A stretch of DNA of 64,000 nt, from the NCBI RefSeq assembly GCF_004193175.1, contig NZ_SAUH01000001.1:4559501-4623500 (forward strand), given 5' to 3'. The position numbers were made by a program, and so were the translations under genes. Below, one piece after another: positions 1 to 9,984 of the stretch. The stretch is from Streptomyces sp. RFCAC02 (lineage in GTDB: Bacteria > Actinomycetota > Actinomycetes > Streptomycetales > Streptomycetaceae). Under the pieces are notes generated by a model. It saw only the letters and a program-made list of their open reading frames with translations, had not been told where the DNA came from and searched no databases. Each line of letters starts with the position of its first letter. The first letter of the stretch is position 1.

Positions 1-959
1 GACAGCGCCGCCGCCGTCGGGAACGAGCCGTCCGCCACCAGCAGCACCGGCGTGCCCGGCGCGAGGCGGTGCGCGAGGGCCATCGTGCGGTCGGACGGGC
101 GCTGGTCCAGCGTGAGCAGGACACCGGCGACCGGCGGCGAGCCCGCGCTGTGGGCGGCGAGCGCGCCGACGACCAGGTCCTCCCGGTCGCCCGGCATGAT
201 CACCATGCAGCCCTCGGTCAGCGCGTCGAGGAACGTCGGCAGCGTCGCGCCGCCGAAGACGAACCCGCGCACGTCCCGCGCGAGGCCCGTCGCGTCCCCG
301 AGCAGCACCCGCGCGCCGATGGCGTCCGCGACCTGCGCCACCGTGGGCGCCGCCAGCGCGGCGTCCTCGGGCAGGACCCACACCGGCACGGGCAGGTGGC
401 CCGCCAGCTCGCGGAGGGCGGGCGCCGCCTCCGCCTCGGCGACACGGTTGGCGATCATGGCGACCACGTCGCACCCCAGGGAGGCGAGGGCGTGGTGGGC
501 GTTGCGGACCTCGGCGGCCACCGACGCGCCGCTCTGCCCGGGACCGGCGACGACCGCGAGGACGGGGGCGCCGAACTCGTTCGCCAGCCGCGCGTTCAGG
601 GCCAGCTCGGCGGGGAGCTGGGTGTCGGCGTAGTCCGTCCCGAGGACGAGGACCACCTCGAAGGCGCGGGCCACCTCGTGGAACCGTTCGACCAGCCGCC
701 CGACCAGCTCGTCCGTCCCGCGCTCGGCCTGGAGCACCGCCGCCTCGGCGTACGACATGCCGCGCGCGGCGGCCGGCTCCTGCGCCAGCCGGTAGCGGCC
801 CCGCAGCAGGTCGAACACCCCGTCGGGGCCGTCGTGCGCCAGTGGCCGGAACACGCCGACCCGATCCACGCGCCGGGTCAGGAGCTCCATCACCCCGAGG
901 TCGACCACCTGCCGGCCGTCGCCCCGGCCTATCCCGGTCACATACACGCTGCGCGTCAC
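1..959 (-). CDS. pta: Phosphate acetyltransferase, N-terminal part (cut by window edge)
   Basis: Reads as the first ~319 residues of a long actinobacterial phosphate acetyltransferase, which interconverts acetyl-CoA and acetyl phosphate in the cytoplasm. The GTG start at 959 gives MTRSVYVTGIGRGDGRQVVD and sits just after a GGAAGGGGA-like ribosome site. The visible part is the N-terminal P-loop-like/DRTGG region (for example VVAGPGQSGASVAAEVRNA and VFGGATLPTFLDALTEG). The catalytic PTA domain lies beyond position 1. It is divergent from pfkA, a neighbourhood I remember from Streptomyces. No in-frame stop occurs in the window. The name rests on remembered family similarity, so an ATP-binding cobyrinic-acid-synthase-like protein is the main alternative. 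Confidence 0.8.
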   Translation of the reverse strand, partial: MTRSVYVTGIGRGDGRQVVDLGVMELLTRRVDRVGVFRPLAHDGPDGVFDLLRGRYRLAQEPAAARGMSYAEAAVLQAERGTDELVGRLVERFHEVARAFEVVLVLGTDYADTQLPAELALNARLANEFGAPVLAVVAGPGQSGASVAAEVRNAHHALASLGCDVVAMIANRVAEAEAAPALRELAGHLPVPVWVLPEDAALAAPTVAQVADAIGARVLLGDATGLARDVRGFVFGGATLPTFLDALTEGCMVIMPGDREDLVVGALAAHSAGSPPVAGVLLTLDQRPSDRTMALAHRLAPGTPVLLVADGSFPTAAAL

Positions 960-1164
960 AGTCCCCTTCCCGTTCGCTTCAAGGCCCGCTCGTGGCAAGC
1001 TCGCCCTTGGGTGCGGCGGGCAGTCTCTCCGACCGTACCCGCGCGCGGGCGGTGAGCGCGCGGCGGGCGGGGAAGCGCCGTGACCACGCCCCCGGCGCGC
1101 GTGAAACAATTCCGCTGCCCCGATGGCGCGGCACCCAGTCCCTAGCGAGCAGGAGAGCACCACC

Positions 1165-2190
1165 ATGCGAATCGGAGTTCTCACCGCAGGCGGTGACTGC
1201 CCGGGTCTCAACGCCGTGATCCGGTCGGTCGTCCACCGCGCCGTGGTGGACCGTGGCGATTCCGTCATCGGCTTCGAGGACGGCTTCAAGGGCCTCCTGG
1301 AGGGCCGTTACCGCGAACTCGACATCAACGAGGTCAGCGGCATCCTGGCCCGGGGCGGCACGATCCTCGGCTCCAGCCGCCTGGAGCGCGCACGGCTGGC
1401 CGAGGCGTGCGACAACGCGGAGGCGTTCCGCCGCAAGCTCAGCCTCGACGCGCTGATCCCGATCGGCGGCGAGGGCACGCTGACCGCCTCCCGCATGCTG
1501 TCCGACGCCGGCATCCCCGTCGTCGGGGTGCCCAAGACCATCGACAACGACATCTCCGCCACCGATCGCACGTTCGGCTTCGACACGGCCGTGGGGGTCG
1601 CGACCGAGGCCATCGACCGGCTGAAGACCACCGCCGAGTCGCACCAGCGGGTGATGGTCGTCGAGGTCATGGGGCGGCACGCCGGGTGGATCGCGCTGGA
1701 GGCCGGGATGGCGGGCGGTGCGCACGGCATCTGCGTGCCGGAGCGGCCGTTCCAGGTGGACGACCTGTGCAAGATGATCGAGGAGCGCTTCGCGCGCGGG
1801 AAGAAGTTCGCGGTCATCTGCGTCGCCGAGGGCGCCCGGCCGGCCGAGGGGTCCATGCCGTACGAGCGGGGTGAGATCGACGCGTACGGGCACGAGCGGT
1901 TCACCGGCATCGGGACGCGGCTCGCGGCCGAGCTCGAGCACCGGCTCGGCAAGGAGGCGCGGCCCGTCATCCTGGGGCACGTCCAGCGCGGCGGCACGCC
2001 GACGGCGTACGACCGCGTCCTCGCGACCCGGTTCGGCTGGCACGCGGTGGAGGCGGCGCACCGGGGCGAGTTCGGCATGATGACGGCGCTGCGCGGCACG
2101 GAGATCGTGATGGCGCCGCTGGCCAGCGCCACGATGGAGCTGAAGACGGTGCCGCAGAACCGCATGGACGAGACCGAAGCCGTCTTCTGA
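1165..2190 (+). CDS. pfkA: 6-phosphofructokinase (ATP type by residue 104)
   Basis: 341-residue phosphofructokinase that phosphorylates fructose 6-phosphate in glycolysis. ATG at 1165 is chosen over the upstream frame because AGGAGAG at 1151 gives an ideal spacing and the protein then begins MRIGVLTAGGDCPGLN. Seen: GGDCPG at residues 9-14, GGEGT at 101-105, PKTIDND at 123-129 with the catalytic Asp127, and a substrate-binding MGRHAGW motif. Gly104 with Lys124 is the actinomycete 'mixed-group' pattern. Gly104 predicts ATP rather than pyrophosphate as donor (family knowledge). A decayed copy of its 3' end lies about 1.2 kb downstream. Confidence 0.95.
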   Translation: MRIGVLTAGGDCPGLNAVIRSVVHRAVVDRGDSVIGFEDGFKGLLEGRYRELDINEVSGILARGGTILGSSRLERARLAEACDNAEAFRRKLSLDALIPIGGEGTLTASRMLSDAGIPVVGVPKTIDNDISATDRTFGFDTAVGVATEAIDRLKTTAESHQRVMVVEVMGRHAGWIALEAGMAGGAHGICVPERPFQVDDLCKMIEERFARGKKFAVICVAEGARPAEGSMPYERGEIDAYGHERFTGIGTRLAAELEHRLGKEARPVILGHVQRGGTPTAYDRVLATRFGWHAVEAAHRGEFGMMTALRGTEIVMAPLASATMELKTVPQNRMDETEAVF

Positions 2191-2707
2191 CGGCTCGCGG
2201 TCCAGGGATTCCGCTCCGCCCGTCCGGCGCGCCCGGACGGGCGGTGTGAGGGGCACGGCCGTCGCGGCATCGTTCCACCCGGCGCCGACCAGGGCGTTCG
2301 CCATGGCGCGGGAAAACGTTTGCGCTCGGGGTGACGGCACGGAGCCGCGCCGCCCGGCGCGTCCGGTCTCCGGCACATACCCGACCACCGCTGCCCGTGC
2401 ATCGTTACACCTGGGCGGGGGCGCGCGGTCTCCTCGCCCGTACTTCCCGGTCGCAAGCCGCCCTGCTGCCGCCGCCATCGTTGTACCCGGCGACAGCAGC
2501 GCTGCCCGGCACGGACCGCGCGTCCGTCGGTTGATCGGCCCTGCTCGGACCGCCGGCGCGTTCGCGGCCGTACCGGCTGGTTGTAAATCGTTGCACCTCG
2601 GGCGTGGGGCACGGCTTCCTCGCCGACTCTTCCTGACCGCCCGGTCGCCCGGCTGTTGGTGCATCGTTCTACCGGCGAGGGGCGAGCTGCCCGGCCCAGG
2701 AGGTACT

Positions 2708-2840
2708 CCCGGCTGCTGTGCGCCCGGTCCGGAGCACGCGCCTGGCCCGCTGTCCTGCTCCGTGCAGGCCACGCGCCTGGCCGTTCCGGATGCTGGTGGA
2801 TCGTTGTAGTCCGGGGATGAGGCGCGGTCCCTTCGCAGGC
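2708..2840 (+). repeat. ~130-bp direct duplication, copy 1
   Basis: This segment is nearly identical to 3426-3558, at an offset of 718 bp. It includes a GCCCGGTCCGGAGCACGCGC stretch and one palindromic core near 2801. Identity fades at about 2840. A third, shorter piece of the same sequence is at about 3038-3054. This points to segmental duplication inside the array. Confidence 0.85.
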
Positions 2841-2986
2841 ACCTTCTGCCCGCGACCGCCCGACTGCTGGTACATCGTTTTCCGCGCGGCGTCGTCGGGG
2901 CGACCCGTAAGTCTCCTCGGCCGCTTGGCGGCTCGTGCATCGTTCTACCCGGGACGAGGGCTCAGTCCACCCCGCCGCCTTTCTGA

Positions 2987-3277
<291 letters not shown>

Positions 3278-3425
3278 ATCCGGGGCCGCTTCCGGCCGTA
3301 TCGATTGCTTGTGAACCGTTGCACCGAGGGAGGGCGCGCGGTCAACCTGCCGATCTTCTAGATCGGTCGGCCGCAGGTGCATCGTTGTACCGGCGACGGT
3401 CACGCTGCCCGGCCCCTGGTGCATC

Positions 3426-3558
3426 CCCGGCTGTTGTGCGCCCGGTCCGGAGCACGCGCCTGGCCCGCTGTCCTGCTCCGTGCAGGCCACGCGCCTGGCC
3501 GTTCCGGATGCTGGTGGATCGATGTAGCCCCTGGGATGAAGCGCGGTCCTTTCGCTGG
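3426..3558 (+). repeat. ~130-bp direct duplication, copy 2
   Basis: Second copy of 2708-2840. It carries the same GGATGCTGGTGGATCG core but with CGATGTAG where copy 1 has CGTTGTAG. Differences increase toward the 3' end. Confidence 0.85.
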
Positions 3559-4182
3559 CGCATTCCGACTGCGAGTCTGCCTGGCTGCCGGCACAACGAC
3601 GTCTGGGGGACGGCGGTGTCGTCCGTTCCCGTCCGTCTCCTCGGTCCTCTGGCTGCCTGTGCATCGTTACACCTGGGCTGGGGATCGGCGCGTGTCGTCG
3701 GCGTTCCCGGGGCGCCCGGCCGCGCGGCTGCTGGTGCATCGTTGTAGCGGCGGCTGTGCCGACCGATGCGGCTGGTGCTTCCGGCTGCCGAGACGTCGCT
3801 GTTCCCGGGCCGCCTGGCAGCCGGGCCGCGAGCGTCCTCACTCCTGCACGCCACGGTGGAACGTTCTACTGTCCCTAGCCCTCGACCCCGTGGTCGCCGG
3901 CGGTTCCGCGCCGCGTGTCCGCCGGATCGGGTGGTTCCCCGTGTCCGTACGCGGCGCCTCACCGTCGACCGGAAAACGTTCCACCGACGGTACGGACAAC
4001 GTTCCACCCCGCCGCCTCCGCCCCCGCGCTGTCGGTGTCTGGCAGCGCCTGTCAGAGAGGGCGCCCCGCCTGTCAGCTTCCTGTGCGGGCGGTGACAGGC
4101 GCCTTCGCGAGGCTTGCACCGACAACGATGCACCGGCCCTGTCCCACCGGACTGGGGCAAGCTAAGGAGAGGAGAGCCCGCC

Positions 4183-5190
4183 ATGACGTACGCGTTCCGG
4201 ACCTCGGGCCTCGTGAAAAGGTTCGGGGACACCACGGCGCTGGCCGGGGTGGACCTCGCGGCCCGGCCCGGTACCGTCCTCGGCGTCCTCGGACCGAACG
4301 GCGCGGGCAAGACGACCGCCGTCCGCATCCTCGCGACCCTGCTGCGGCCCGACGGGGGCAGTGCCGAGGTCGCCGGCCACGACGTGGTCAAGCAGTCCGA
4401 GGAGGTCCGCCGCCGTATCGGGCTCACCGGCCAGTACGCCTCCGTGGACGAGGACCTCACGGGTGTCGAGAACCTGGAGATGATCGGCCGCCTCCTCGAC
4501 CTGCCCCGCCGCACCGCCCGCGCCCGGGCGGCCGAACTGCTCGCCCAGTTCGACCTCACCGAGGCCGGCCGCCGCCGCGCCGGCACCTACTCCGGCGGCA
4601 TGCGCCGCCGCCTCGACCTCGCCGCGAGCCTCGTCGCCCACCCCGAGGTCGTCTACCTGGACGAGCCCACCACCGGTCTCGACCCCGCCAAGCGCGACGA
4701 CGTCTGGGCACTGGTCCGCGAGCAGGTCGACCAGGGCGTCACCGTGCTCCTCACCACCCAGTACCTGGAGGAGGCCGACGCCCTCGCCGACGAGATCGCC
4801 GTCATCGACCACGGCTCCGTCATCGCGCAGGGCACCCCGCACGAGCTGAAGGCCGTCGTCGGCGGCCAGACCCTCCAGGTCCGGCCCGTCGACCCGGCGC
4901 GGCTGCCCGACGTGACCGCCGTGCTGGAACGCGTCACCGGCACGCGCCCCGACTCCCCGGCCCGGGGCGTCGCGAGCGTCCCCGTCACCGGCGACGCGGC
5001 GCTCCCTCCGCTCGTCGCGCGGCTCGCGGAGGAACGCATCGAGGTCTTGGAGCTGTCCCTGCGGCTGCCCAGCCTCGACGAGGTCTTCTACGCCCTCACC
5101 GGCGAGCACGGCCGCGCCGGCAGTGACGGCAAGGACAGCGCCAAGGACCAGAAGGACCAGCAGCAGAACCAGGAGGCGGCCACCGTATGA
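4183..5190 (+). CDS. ABC transporter ATP-binding protein, DrrA type
   Basis: 335-residue ATPase of an ABC-2 exporter of the daunorubicin-resistance (DrrA) family. It would energise drug or lipid export by the permease encoded next. ATG at 4183 follows AAGGAGAGGAG at 4164. Seen: Walker A GPNGAGKTT, Q-loop region LTGQYASVDEDLTG, signature YSGGMRRRLDLA, Walker B VVYLDEPTTGLDP, an H-loop replaced by TTQYLEEAD (Gln, usual for this family), and the C-terminal DrrA-type extension. The tail after LTGEHGRA is Lys/Asp/Gln-rich and low complexity. The stop overlaps the permease start by 4 nt, so the two are translationally coupled. The substrate cannot be told from sequence. Confidence 0.93.
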   Translation: MTYAFRTSGLVKRFGDTTALAGVDLAARPGTVLGVLGPNGAGKTTAVRILATLLRPDGGSAEVAGHDVVKQSEEVRRRIGLTGQYASVDEDLTGVENLEMIGRLLDLPRRTARARAAELLAQFDLTEAGRRRAGTYSGGMRRRLDLAASLVAHPEVVYLDEPTTGLDPAKRDDVWALVREQVDQGVTVLLTTQYLEEADALADEIAVIDHGSVIAQGTPHELKAVVGGQTLQVRPVDPARLPDVTAVLERVTGTRPDSPARGVASVPVTGDAALPPLVARLAEERIEVLELSLRLPSLDEVFYALTGEHGRAGSDGKDSAKDQKDQQQNQEAATV

Positions 5191-6023
5191 GCGCCATGAC
5201 CACGACCCGACCCACCACCGCACCGGCCGGCGCCCCCGCGCCCGGCGCATCGCGCCGCCCCGCCGTCCAACGCGCCCTCGCCCACAGCCTCGTCCTGGCC
5301 AAGCGCAGCCTCATCAAGACGCTCCGCACGCCGGAACAGCTCATCGACGTGACGCTCCAGCCCATCATCTTCGTCGTCATGTTCGTCTACCTGCTCGGCG
5401 GCGCGGTCTCCGGCGACACCACCGCGTACCTCACCGTGCTGCTGCCCGCGATCATGGTGCAGACCGTGGTGTTCGCGACCGTCGCGACCGGCGTCAACCT
5501 GAACACCGACATGAAGAAGGGCATCTTCGACCGGTTCCGCAGCCTGCCGATCATCCGCTCGGCGCCACTGCTCGGCTCGGTCCTCGGCGACATGGTGCGG
5601 TTCGTCGTCTGCATCGCCGTCCTGCTCGGCTTCGGCTACGCGGTCGGCTACCGCATCGGCACCGACCCGCTGTCCGCGCTCGCCGCCGTCCTGCTCGTGA
5701 TCCTCTTCGGCTTCTCGCTCATCTGGATCTCCGTGCTGCTCGGTGTCACGGCGCGGGAGCCGGGAGCTGTGCAGGGGATCATGTTCCTCGCGATGTTCCC
5801 GCTCACCTTCGGGACCAACATGATCACCCCGACCGAGACCCTGCCCGGCTGGCTCCAGGCGTGGGTCAAGGTCAACCCGGTGACGGACGTGATGGAGGCC
5901 GCGCGCGGACTGCTGAACGGGGGCGCCGTCGCCGGACCCGTCACGCACACCCTGCTGTGGTCAGTCGGTCTGTTCGCCGTCTTCTTCCCACTCGCCGTCC
6001 GGGCCTACCGCCGCACGGCGTAG
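5187..6023 (+). CDS. ABC-2 type transporter permease, DrrB type
   Basis: 278-residue integral membrane partner of the preceding ATPase. ATG at 5187 lies in an ATGA overlap. After a Pro/Ala-rich cytoplasmic N-terminus there are about six hydrophobic segments, including IIFVVMFVYLLGGAV, FVVCIAVLLGFGYAVG, LLVILFGFSLIWISVLLGV and TLLWSVGLFAVFFPLAV. The ABC-2 signature region KGIFDRFRSLP is present after the second segment. It probably forms a 2+2 exporter with the ATPase. The last 63 bp overlap, on the other strand, the 3' end of the SARP-type regulator, so the two genes converge tail to tail. Confidence 0.93.
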   Translation: MSAMTTTRPTTAPAGAPAPGASRRPAVQRALAHSLVLAKRSLIKTLRTPEQLIDVTLQPIIFVVMFVYLLGGAVSGDTTAYLTVLLPAIMVQTVVFATVATGVNLNTDMKKGIFDRFRSLPIIRSAPLLGSVLGDMVRFVVCIAVLLGFGYAVGYRIGTDPLSALAAVLLVILFGFSLIWISVLLGVTAREPGAVQGIMFLAMFPLTFGTNMITPTETLPGWLQAWVKVNPVTDVMEAARGLLNGGAVAGPVTHTLLWSVGLFAVFFPLAVRAYRRTA

Positions 6024-9000
6024 CAGATCGATCGCCTCGGCGCGGGACACGTCCCGCCCGAGGCCGTACGCCGCATCGAACCCGGAGTCGCCCAGCGCCC
6101 CGCGCAGCCGCGCGGTCAGCGCGGCGACGTCCGGGTCGGCGGGCGTCTCGATCCCCCGCGCGCACGCCGCCGCGCCGAGCGCGGTCGCGGCGCGCCCCGG
6201 TTCGCCGCGGGCCTCCTCGAGCACGGCGAGCCCCACTCCGACGAACGCGACGACCGGCATGTCCGTCACGCCGATGCCCTCGCGCAGCGCGTGCGTCAGG
6301 TCCCGTTCGACGGACACCGGCCCCGCGCCGCTCGCCAGCAGTGCGACGGCCTTCTCGCGCCGCACCATCGCGGCGAGCTGCGGTTGGGCGAACGCACGCC
6401 GCTCCACGACCTCCAGCGCGGCGTCGAGGTGCGCGAGCGCCTCCGCGTACCGGCCCCTTCCGCGCAGCACCGAGCCCAGCATCTGCCGCGACGTGGTGAC
6501 CAGGAAGCTTCCGCCGCGCCGCTCCGCCGCCTCGGTCAGCCGCTCCAGCTCGGCGATCGCGCCCTCCGGGTCGCCGCGCAACGCGCGCAGCGCCGCCAGC
6601 CGCACGCTGACCTGGTGCTCGTCCGTCTCGGTGCGCAACTCCCGCATCAGGGCGAGCGCCTCGGTCATCCTGGCCTCGGCCGACCCGTACTCGCCGAGGA
6701 TCCGTTCCGTCTCGCCCAGGGTGGTGAGCGCCATCGCGAGGGTCCAGCGTTCGCCGATCGACCGGAAATCGTCCATCGCGCGCAGGATCTCGTCCCGCGT
6801 GCCCAGCGGATCGCCGGTGTTCTCGCGGACCGCGGCCCGCATCAGTCCCACCAGGGAACGCGCCCACGGATCGGGGTGGTCCACGGTGAGCGTCGGCAGC
6901 TCGAAGGGTCCCCCGGGCTTCATCCGCCGGCTGAAGATCTCGATGCCGGGGACGAAGAACGCGAGCAGTGGATGGCGCACGGACAGGTCGCCGAGCGCCT
7001 TCAGCTCGCGCCGCAGACGGCTGACCATGGGCGTCAGCCCCTGCCCGTCGCCCGTCGACGCCTCGTTGATGAGGGCCACGCCGAGGACGAGCGTACGGGC
7101 CTCCGCCGGCGACTCACCGGGGACGGCCAGGGCGATCCGCATCCAGTTGACGGCCTCCGTGTGGAGTCCCCGCATCGTCCAGAACAGCGCAAGCGCCGCG
7201 CACAGCCGGATCGCCGTCTCGGCGTCGCCGGTCGCGGCGGCGTGGTGCAGGACCGACATGCAGTTGTCCCGCTCCGCGATGAGCGCGGCGATCCACGGGA
7301 GTTGCCCGGCACCGCGCAGCTCCGGTTCGGCCGTCTCCGCCAGCCGCAGGAAGTAGGCGGCGTGCGCGTCGCGGACGGCGCGGACCCGTCCCTGGGCGGC
7401 GAGCCGCTCGAACCCGTACTCGCGCAGCGTCTCCAGCATCCGGAACCGCGGCCCGTCCGGATCGTCCGCCTGCCCCGCGACCTGGAGGATGGACTTGTCG
7501 GCGAGGGAGGTGAGCAGTTCGAGCGCCTCGTCGGCCGGGATCCCGCACACGCCCTCGGCGGACGCGGGCGTCACGCCGCCGGAGAAGACGGCGAGCTGGT
7601 CCGCGAGCCGCCGCTCCTCGTCCGTGAGCAGCTCCCAGCTCCACGCGACGACGGCGTGCAGCGTGCGGTGCCGCGGCATCGCCGTCCGGCTCCCGCCGGT
7701 CAGCACCCTGAACCGGTCGTCCAGCCGCGCCGCGAGCTGAGCGGGGGAGAGGGAACGCAGGCGGGCGGCGGCCAGTTCGATGGCGAGCGGCAGGCCGTCC
7801 AGGCGGCGGCAGATCTCCACGACGGCCGCCGCGTTGTGCTCGTCCACGGTGAAGCCGGGGCGCACGGCGGCTGCTCGGTCGGTCAGCAGCCGTACGGCCG
7901 CCGCGTCGGCCGCCGTGCGCGGGTCGGCGCCGTCGGTGGGCAGCCCGAGCGGCGGCACGGGGGAAAGCGTCTCGCCGGTGATGCCGAGGGGTTCCCGGCT
8001 CGTCGCGAGGACACGCAGGGCGGGGCAGTGGCCCAGGAGGTGGTCGGCGAGGCGGGCGGCGGCGTCGATGAGATGTTCGCAGTTGTCGAGAACGAGGAGC
8101 GTCGGCGTCAAGGCGAGGGCGTCCGTCAGCATGCCGAGGGCGTCCCTCGGGCGGCTCGCCGCACCGGGCGGGACGGGCCGCTCCAGCATGGCGGTGACGC
8201 GGCGGCCCAGCGCGTCCAGCACGGCCTGCGGCAGGTCGTCCGGGTCGGTCAGGGGCGCCAGCTCCGCGATCCACGCGCCGCCCGGGAAGCCGTCCGCCAG
8301 CGCGGTGGCCGCCGTGGACGCCAGCCGGGTCTTGCCCGCGCCGCCCGGGCCGACGAGCGTCACGAGACGCGCTTCGGACAGGCGCTTGGTGATGAGGTTC
8401 AGCTCGTCCTCGCGGCCGATGAAGCTCGTGAGGGCCGCCCGCAGATTGCCGGTGCGGGGACCGGCCGCGCCCGTGCCGGTGGGCGCCTCCTCGGCGGGGG
8501 GCGGGTACGCGGCGGCCGGCGGGGTGAGCGCGGGGTCCGCGCGCAGGACGGAAAGGTGCAGGTCCCGCAGCTCGGGCGAGGGATCGACGCCCAGCTCGTC
8601 GGCGAGCAGCGTGCGGTACTCCTCGTACGCCGTCAGCGCCTCCGCCTGCCGTCCGGCCGCGTACCTGGCCCGCATGAGCAGGGCACGCGGGCGCTCCCGC
8701 AGGGGGTGGTCGGTGACCAGGGCCTCCAGCTCGGGGAGGACGGCCGCGCCCCGGCCCGCCGCCAGCTCCGCCCCGTACAGATCCTCGCGGGCGGCGAGCC
8801 GCAGCTCCGTCAGACGGGCGGCGGGCGCGGTGGCGAACGGGGCGTCCGCCGCGTCGGCGAGCGCCGGGCCGCGCCACAGCGCGAGCGCCGCGCGCAGCGC
8901 CCCGGCGGCGGCCTCCGCGTCCCCCGCGCCGAGGGCGCGCCGGCCCTCGGCGGCCAGCCGTTCGAAGCGGAACGCGTCCACCTCGTCCCGCGCGACCGCC

Positions 9001-9275
9001 AGCCGGTACCCGCCCGGCGCCGAGACGATCAGACCGGAGTCGGGCAGGGCGCGGCGCAGCCGTGAGACGAGGGACTGCAGGGCGTTCGCCTGGTCCCCCG
9101 GCACCTCGCCACCGCCCCACAGGGCGTCCACGAGGGACTCGGCCCGCACCGGAGAGCCCGCGTCCAGTGCGAGGCGGGTCAGGAGCGTCCGCAGCCGCGC
9201 GCCGGTGACGGCGACGGGCTGTCCCTGCGGGGTGGCCACTTCAAGCGGCCCGAGAATGCCGACCTGCACGGGCAT
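5961..9275 (-). CDS. AfsR/SARP-family transcriptional regulator with NB-ARC ATPase and TPR-like tail
   Basis: 1104-residue regulator. Residues 1-95 are an OmpR-type winged helix (MPVQVGILGPLEV, LVSRLRRALPDSG). About 100-245 is the bacterial transcriptional activator domain (RYAAGRQAEALTAYEEY, LLADELGVDPSPELRDLH). An NB-ARC-type ATPase begins near 283 with Walker A GPGGAGKT at 309-316 and Walker B LLVLDNCEHL. The C-terminal ~500 residues are helical, Ala/Leu/Arg-rich repeats. This is the architecture of AfsR-like 'large SARPs', which activate secondary metabolism genes by binding direct repeats near promoters (family knowledge). No biosynthetic cluster is visible next to it. The convergent drrAB-like exporter is its nearest neighbour, so its target is unknown. 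Confidence 0.93.
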   Translation of the reverse strand: MPVQVGILGPLEVATPQGQPVAVTGARLRTLLTRLALDAGSPVRAESLVDALWGGGEVPGDQANALQSLVSRLRRALPDSGLIVSAPGGYRLAVARDEVDAFRFERLAAEGRRALGAGDAEAAAGALRAALALWRGPALADAADAPFATAPAARLTELRLAAREDLYGAELAAGRGAAVLPELEALVTDHPLRERPRALLMRARYAAGRQAEALTAYEEYRTLLADELGVDPSPELRDLHLSVLRADPALTPPAAAYPPPAEEAPTGTGAAGPRTGNLRAALTSFIGREDELNLITKRLSEARLVTLVGPGGAGKTRLASTAATALADGFPGGAWIAELAPLTDPDDLPQAVLDALGRRVTAMLERPVPPGAASRPRDALGMLTDALALTPTLLVLDNCEHLIDAAARLADHLLGHCPALRVLATSREPLGITGETLSPVPPLGLPTDGADPRTAADAAAVRLLTDRAAAVRPGFTVDEHNAAAVVEICRRLDGLPLAIELAAARLRSLSPAQLAARLDDRFRVLTGGSRTAMPRHRTLHAVVAWSWELLTDEERRLADQLAVFSGGVTPASAEGVCGIPADEALELLTSLADKSILQVAGQADDPDGPRFRMLETLREYGFERLAAQGRVRAVRDAHAAYFLRLAETAEPELRGAGQLPWIAALIAERDNCMSVLHHAAATGDAETAIRLCAALALFWTMRGLHTEAVNWMRIALAVPGESPAEARTLVLGVALINEASTGDGQGLTPMVSRLRRELKALGDLSVRHPLLAFFVPGIEIFSRRMKPGGPFELPTLTVDHPDPWARSLVGLMRAAVRENTGDPLGTRDEILRAMDDFRSIGERWTLAMALTTLGETERILGEYGSAEARMTEALALMRELRTETDEHQVSVRLAALRALRGDPEGAIAELERLTEAAERRGGSFLVTTSRQMLGSVLRGRGRYAEALAHLDAALEVVERRAFAQPQLAAMVRREKAVALLASGAGPVSVERDLTHALREGIGVTDMPVVAFVGVGLAVLEEARGEPGRAATALGAAACARGIETPADPDVAALTARLRGALGDSGFDAAYGLGRDVSRAEAIDLLRRAAVGPDGEWEEDGEQTD

Positions 9276-9342
9276 CAGTCTCCCACTGTCCGGCGCCGGG
9301 CGGTGGACATGCGTTCGTCCGGTACTTCCGGCGCGGTCCGGC

Positions 9343-9984
9343 TCACAGGCCGAACAGCCCTCGGCAGCCGTCCAGCCCTCCGACCTCCACGGGGACGGTC
9401 CGGTGCGCCGTCCAGTCCGCGCGGTCGAGGCGCAGCCGCCGCAGGGTGCGGGCGGCGCCGCGCACGGAGATCACCTCGATGCCGTCGGGGCGGTACCCGA
9501 GCTTCTCCGACACGCGCAGCGACGCCGGGTTGTCGAGCATGGCGGCGGAGGTGACGGCGCGGGCGCCCAGGCACTCGAAGGCGAGGTGGGTGATGGCGGC
9601 GCGCATCTCGGTCCCGAGGCCGTTGCCCTGGTGGGCGAGTCCGAGCCAGGACCCGGTTGTCGCTTCACGGGTGACGGCGAAGTCATGGGCCGAGATGTCC
9701 TGGCGCCCGACGACACGGCCGTCGCACGACACGGCGAGGCTGAGCGTCCACCGCTCCGGCCGCCAGTCGCCGATGGTGCCGAGGACGTGCTGGAACGTTG
9801 CACGCCCCCGTTCGCGCGGCTCCGCGTCGGTCCAGGCGATCGAGAACGGCATCCGCTCCGGATCGTGGACGCCCGCAGCGGCGACGGCGGCGAGTTCATC
9901 GAGCTCGGCGGGGCCGGGCAGCCGCAGTTCGAGGCGCGGGGTCCGCAACCGCAGGGCGTAGAGGGGCCAGTGGACGATCTCCAT
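9343..9984 (-). CDS. GNAT family N-acetyltransferase
   Basis: 213-residue acetyltransferase of the RimJ/RimL-like type (Acetyltransf_3). ATG at 9984 begins MEIVHWPLYALRLRTPRLEL, the typical N-terminal strand. The upstream frame is open but not protein-like. Acetyl-CoA-binding motif A reads GSWLGLAHQGNGLGTEM and is followed by AITHLAF and NPASLRVSEKLGYRPDGI, a classic C-terminal signature. It acts in the cytoplasm with an unknown amine substrate. A copy of the AACGTT palindrome (around 9791) lies inside the coding region. Upstream is the second repeat cluster, so its promoter must lie in or beyond repeat DNA. Confidence 0.9.
   Translation of the reverse strand: MEIVHWPLYALRLRTPRLELRLPGPAELDELAAVAAAGVHDPERMPFSIAWTDAEPRERGRATFQHVLGTIGDWRPERWTLSLAVSCDGRVVGRQDISAHDFAVTREATTGSWLGLAHQGNGLGTEMRAAITHLAFECLGARAVTSAAMLDNPASLRVSEKLGYRPDGIEVISVRGAARTLRRLRLDRADWTAHRTVPVEVGGLDGCRGLFGL

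Noticed and set aside
979-2940. Long minus-strand ORFs (653 and 568 aa) through pfkA and the repeat region
   Set aside because: They run antisense to a certain pfkA and through repeats, are Arg/Pro/Ala-rich with no domain pattern, and are open only because of GC content.
6291-9065. 924-aa plus-strand ORF
   Set aside because: Antisense shadow of the AfsR-like gene; Gln/Arg/Gly-rich with no structure.
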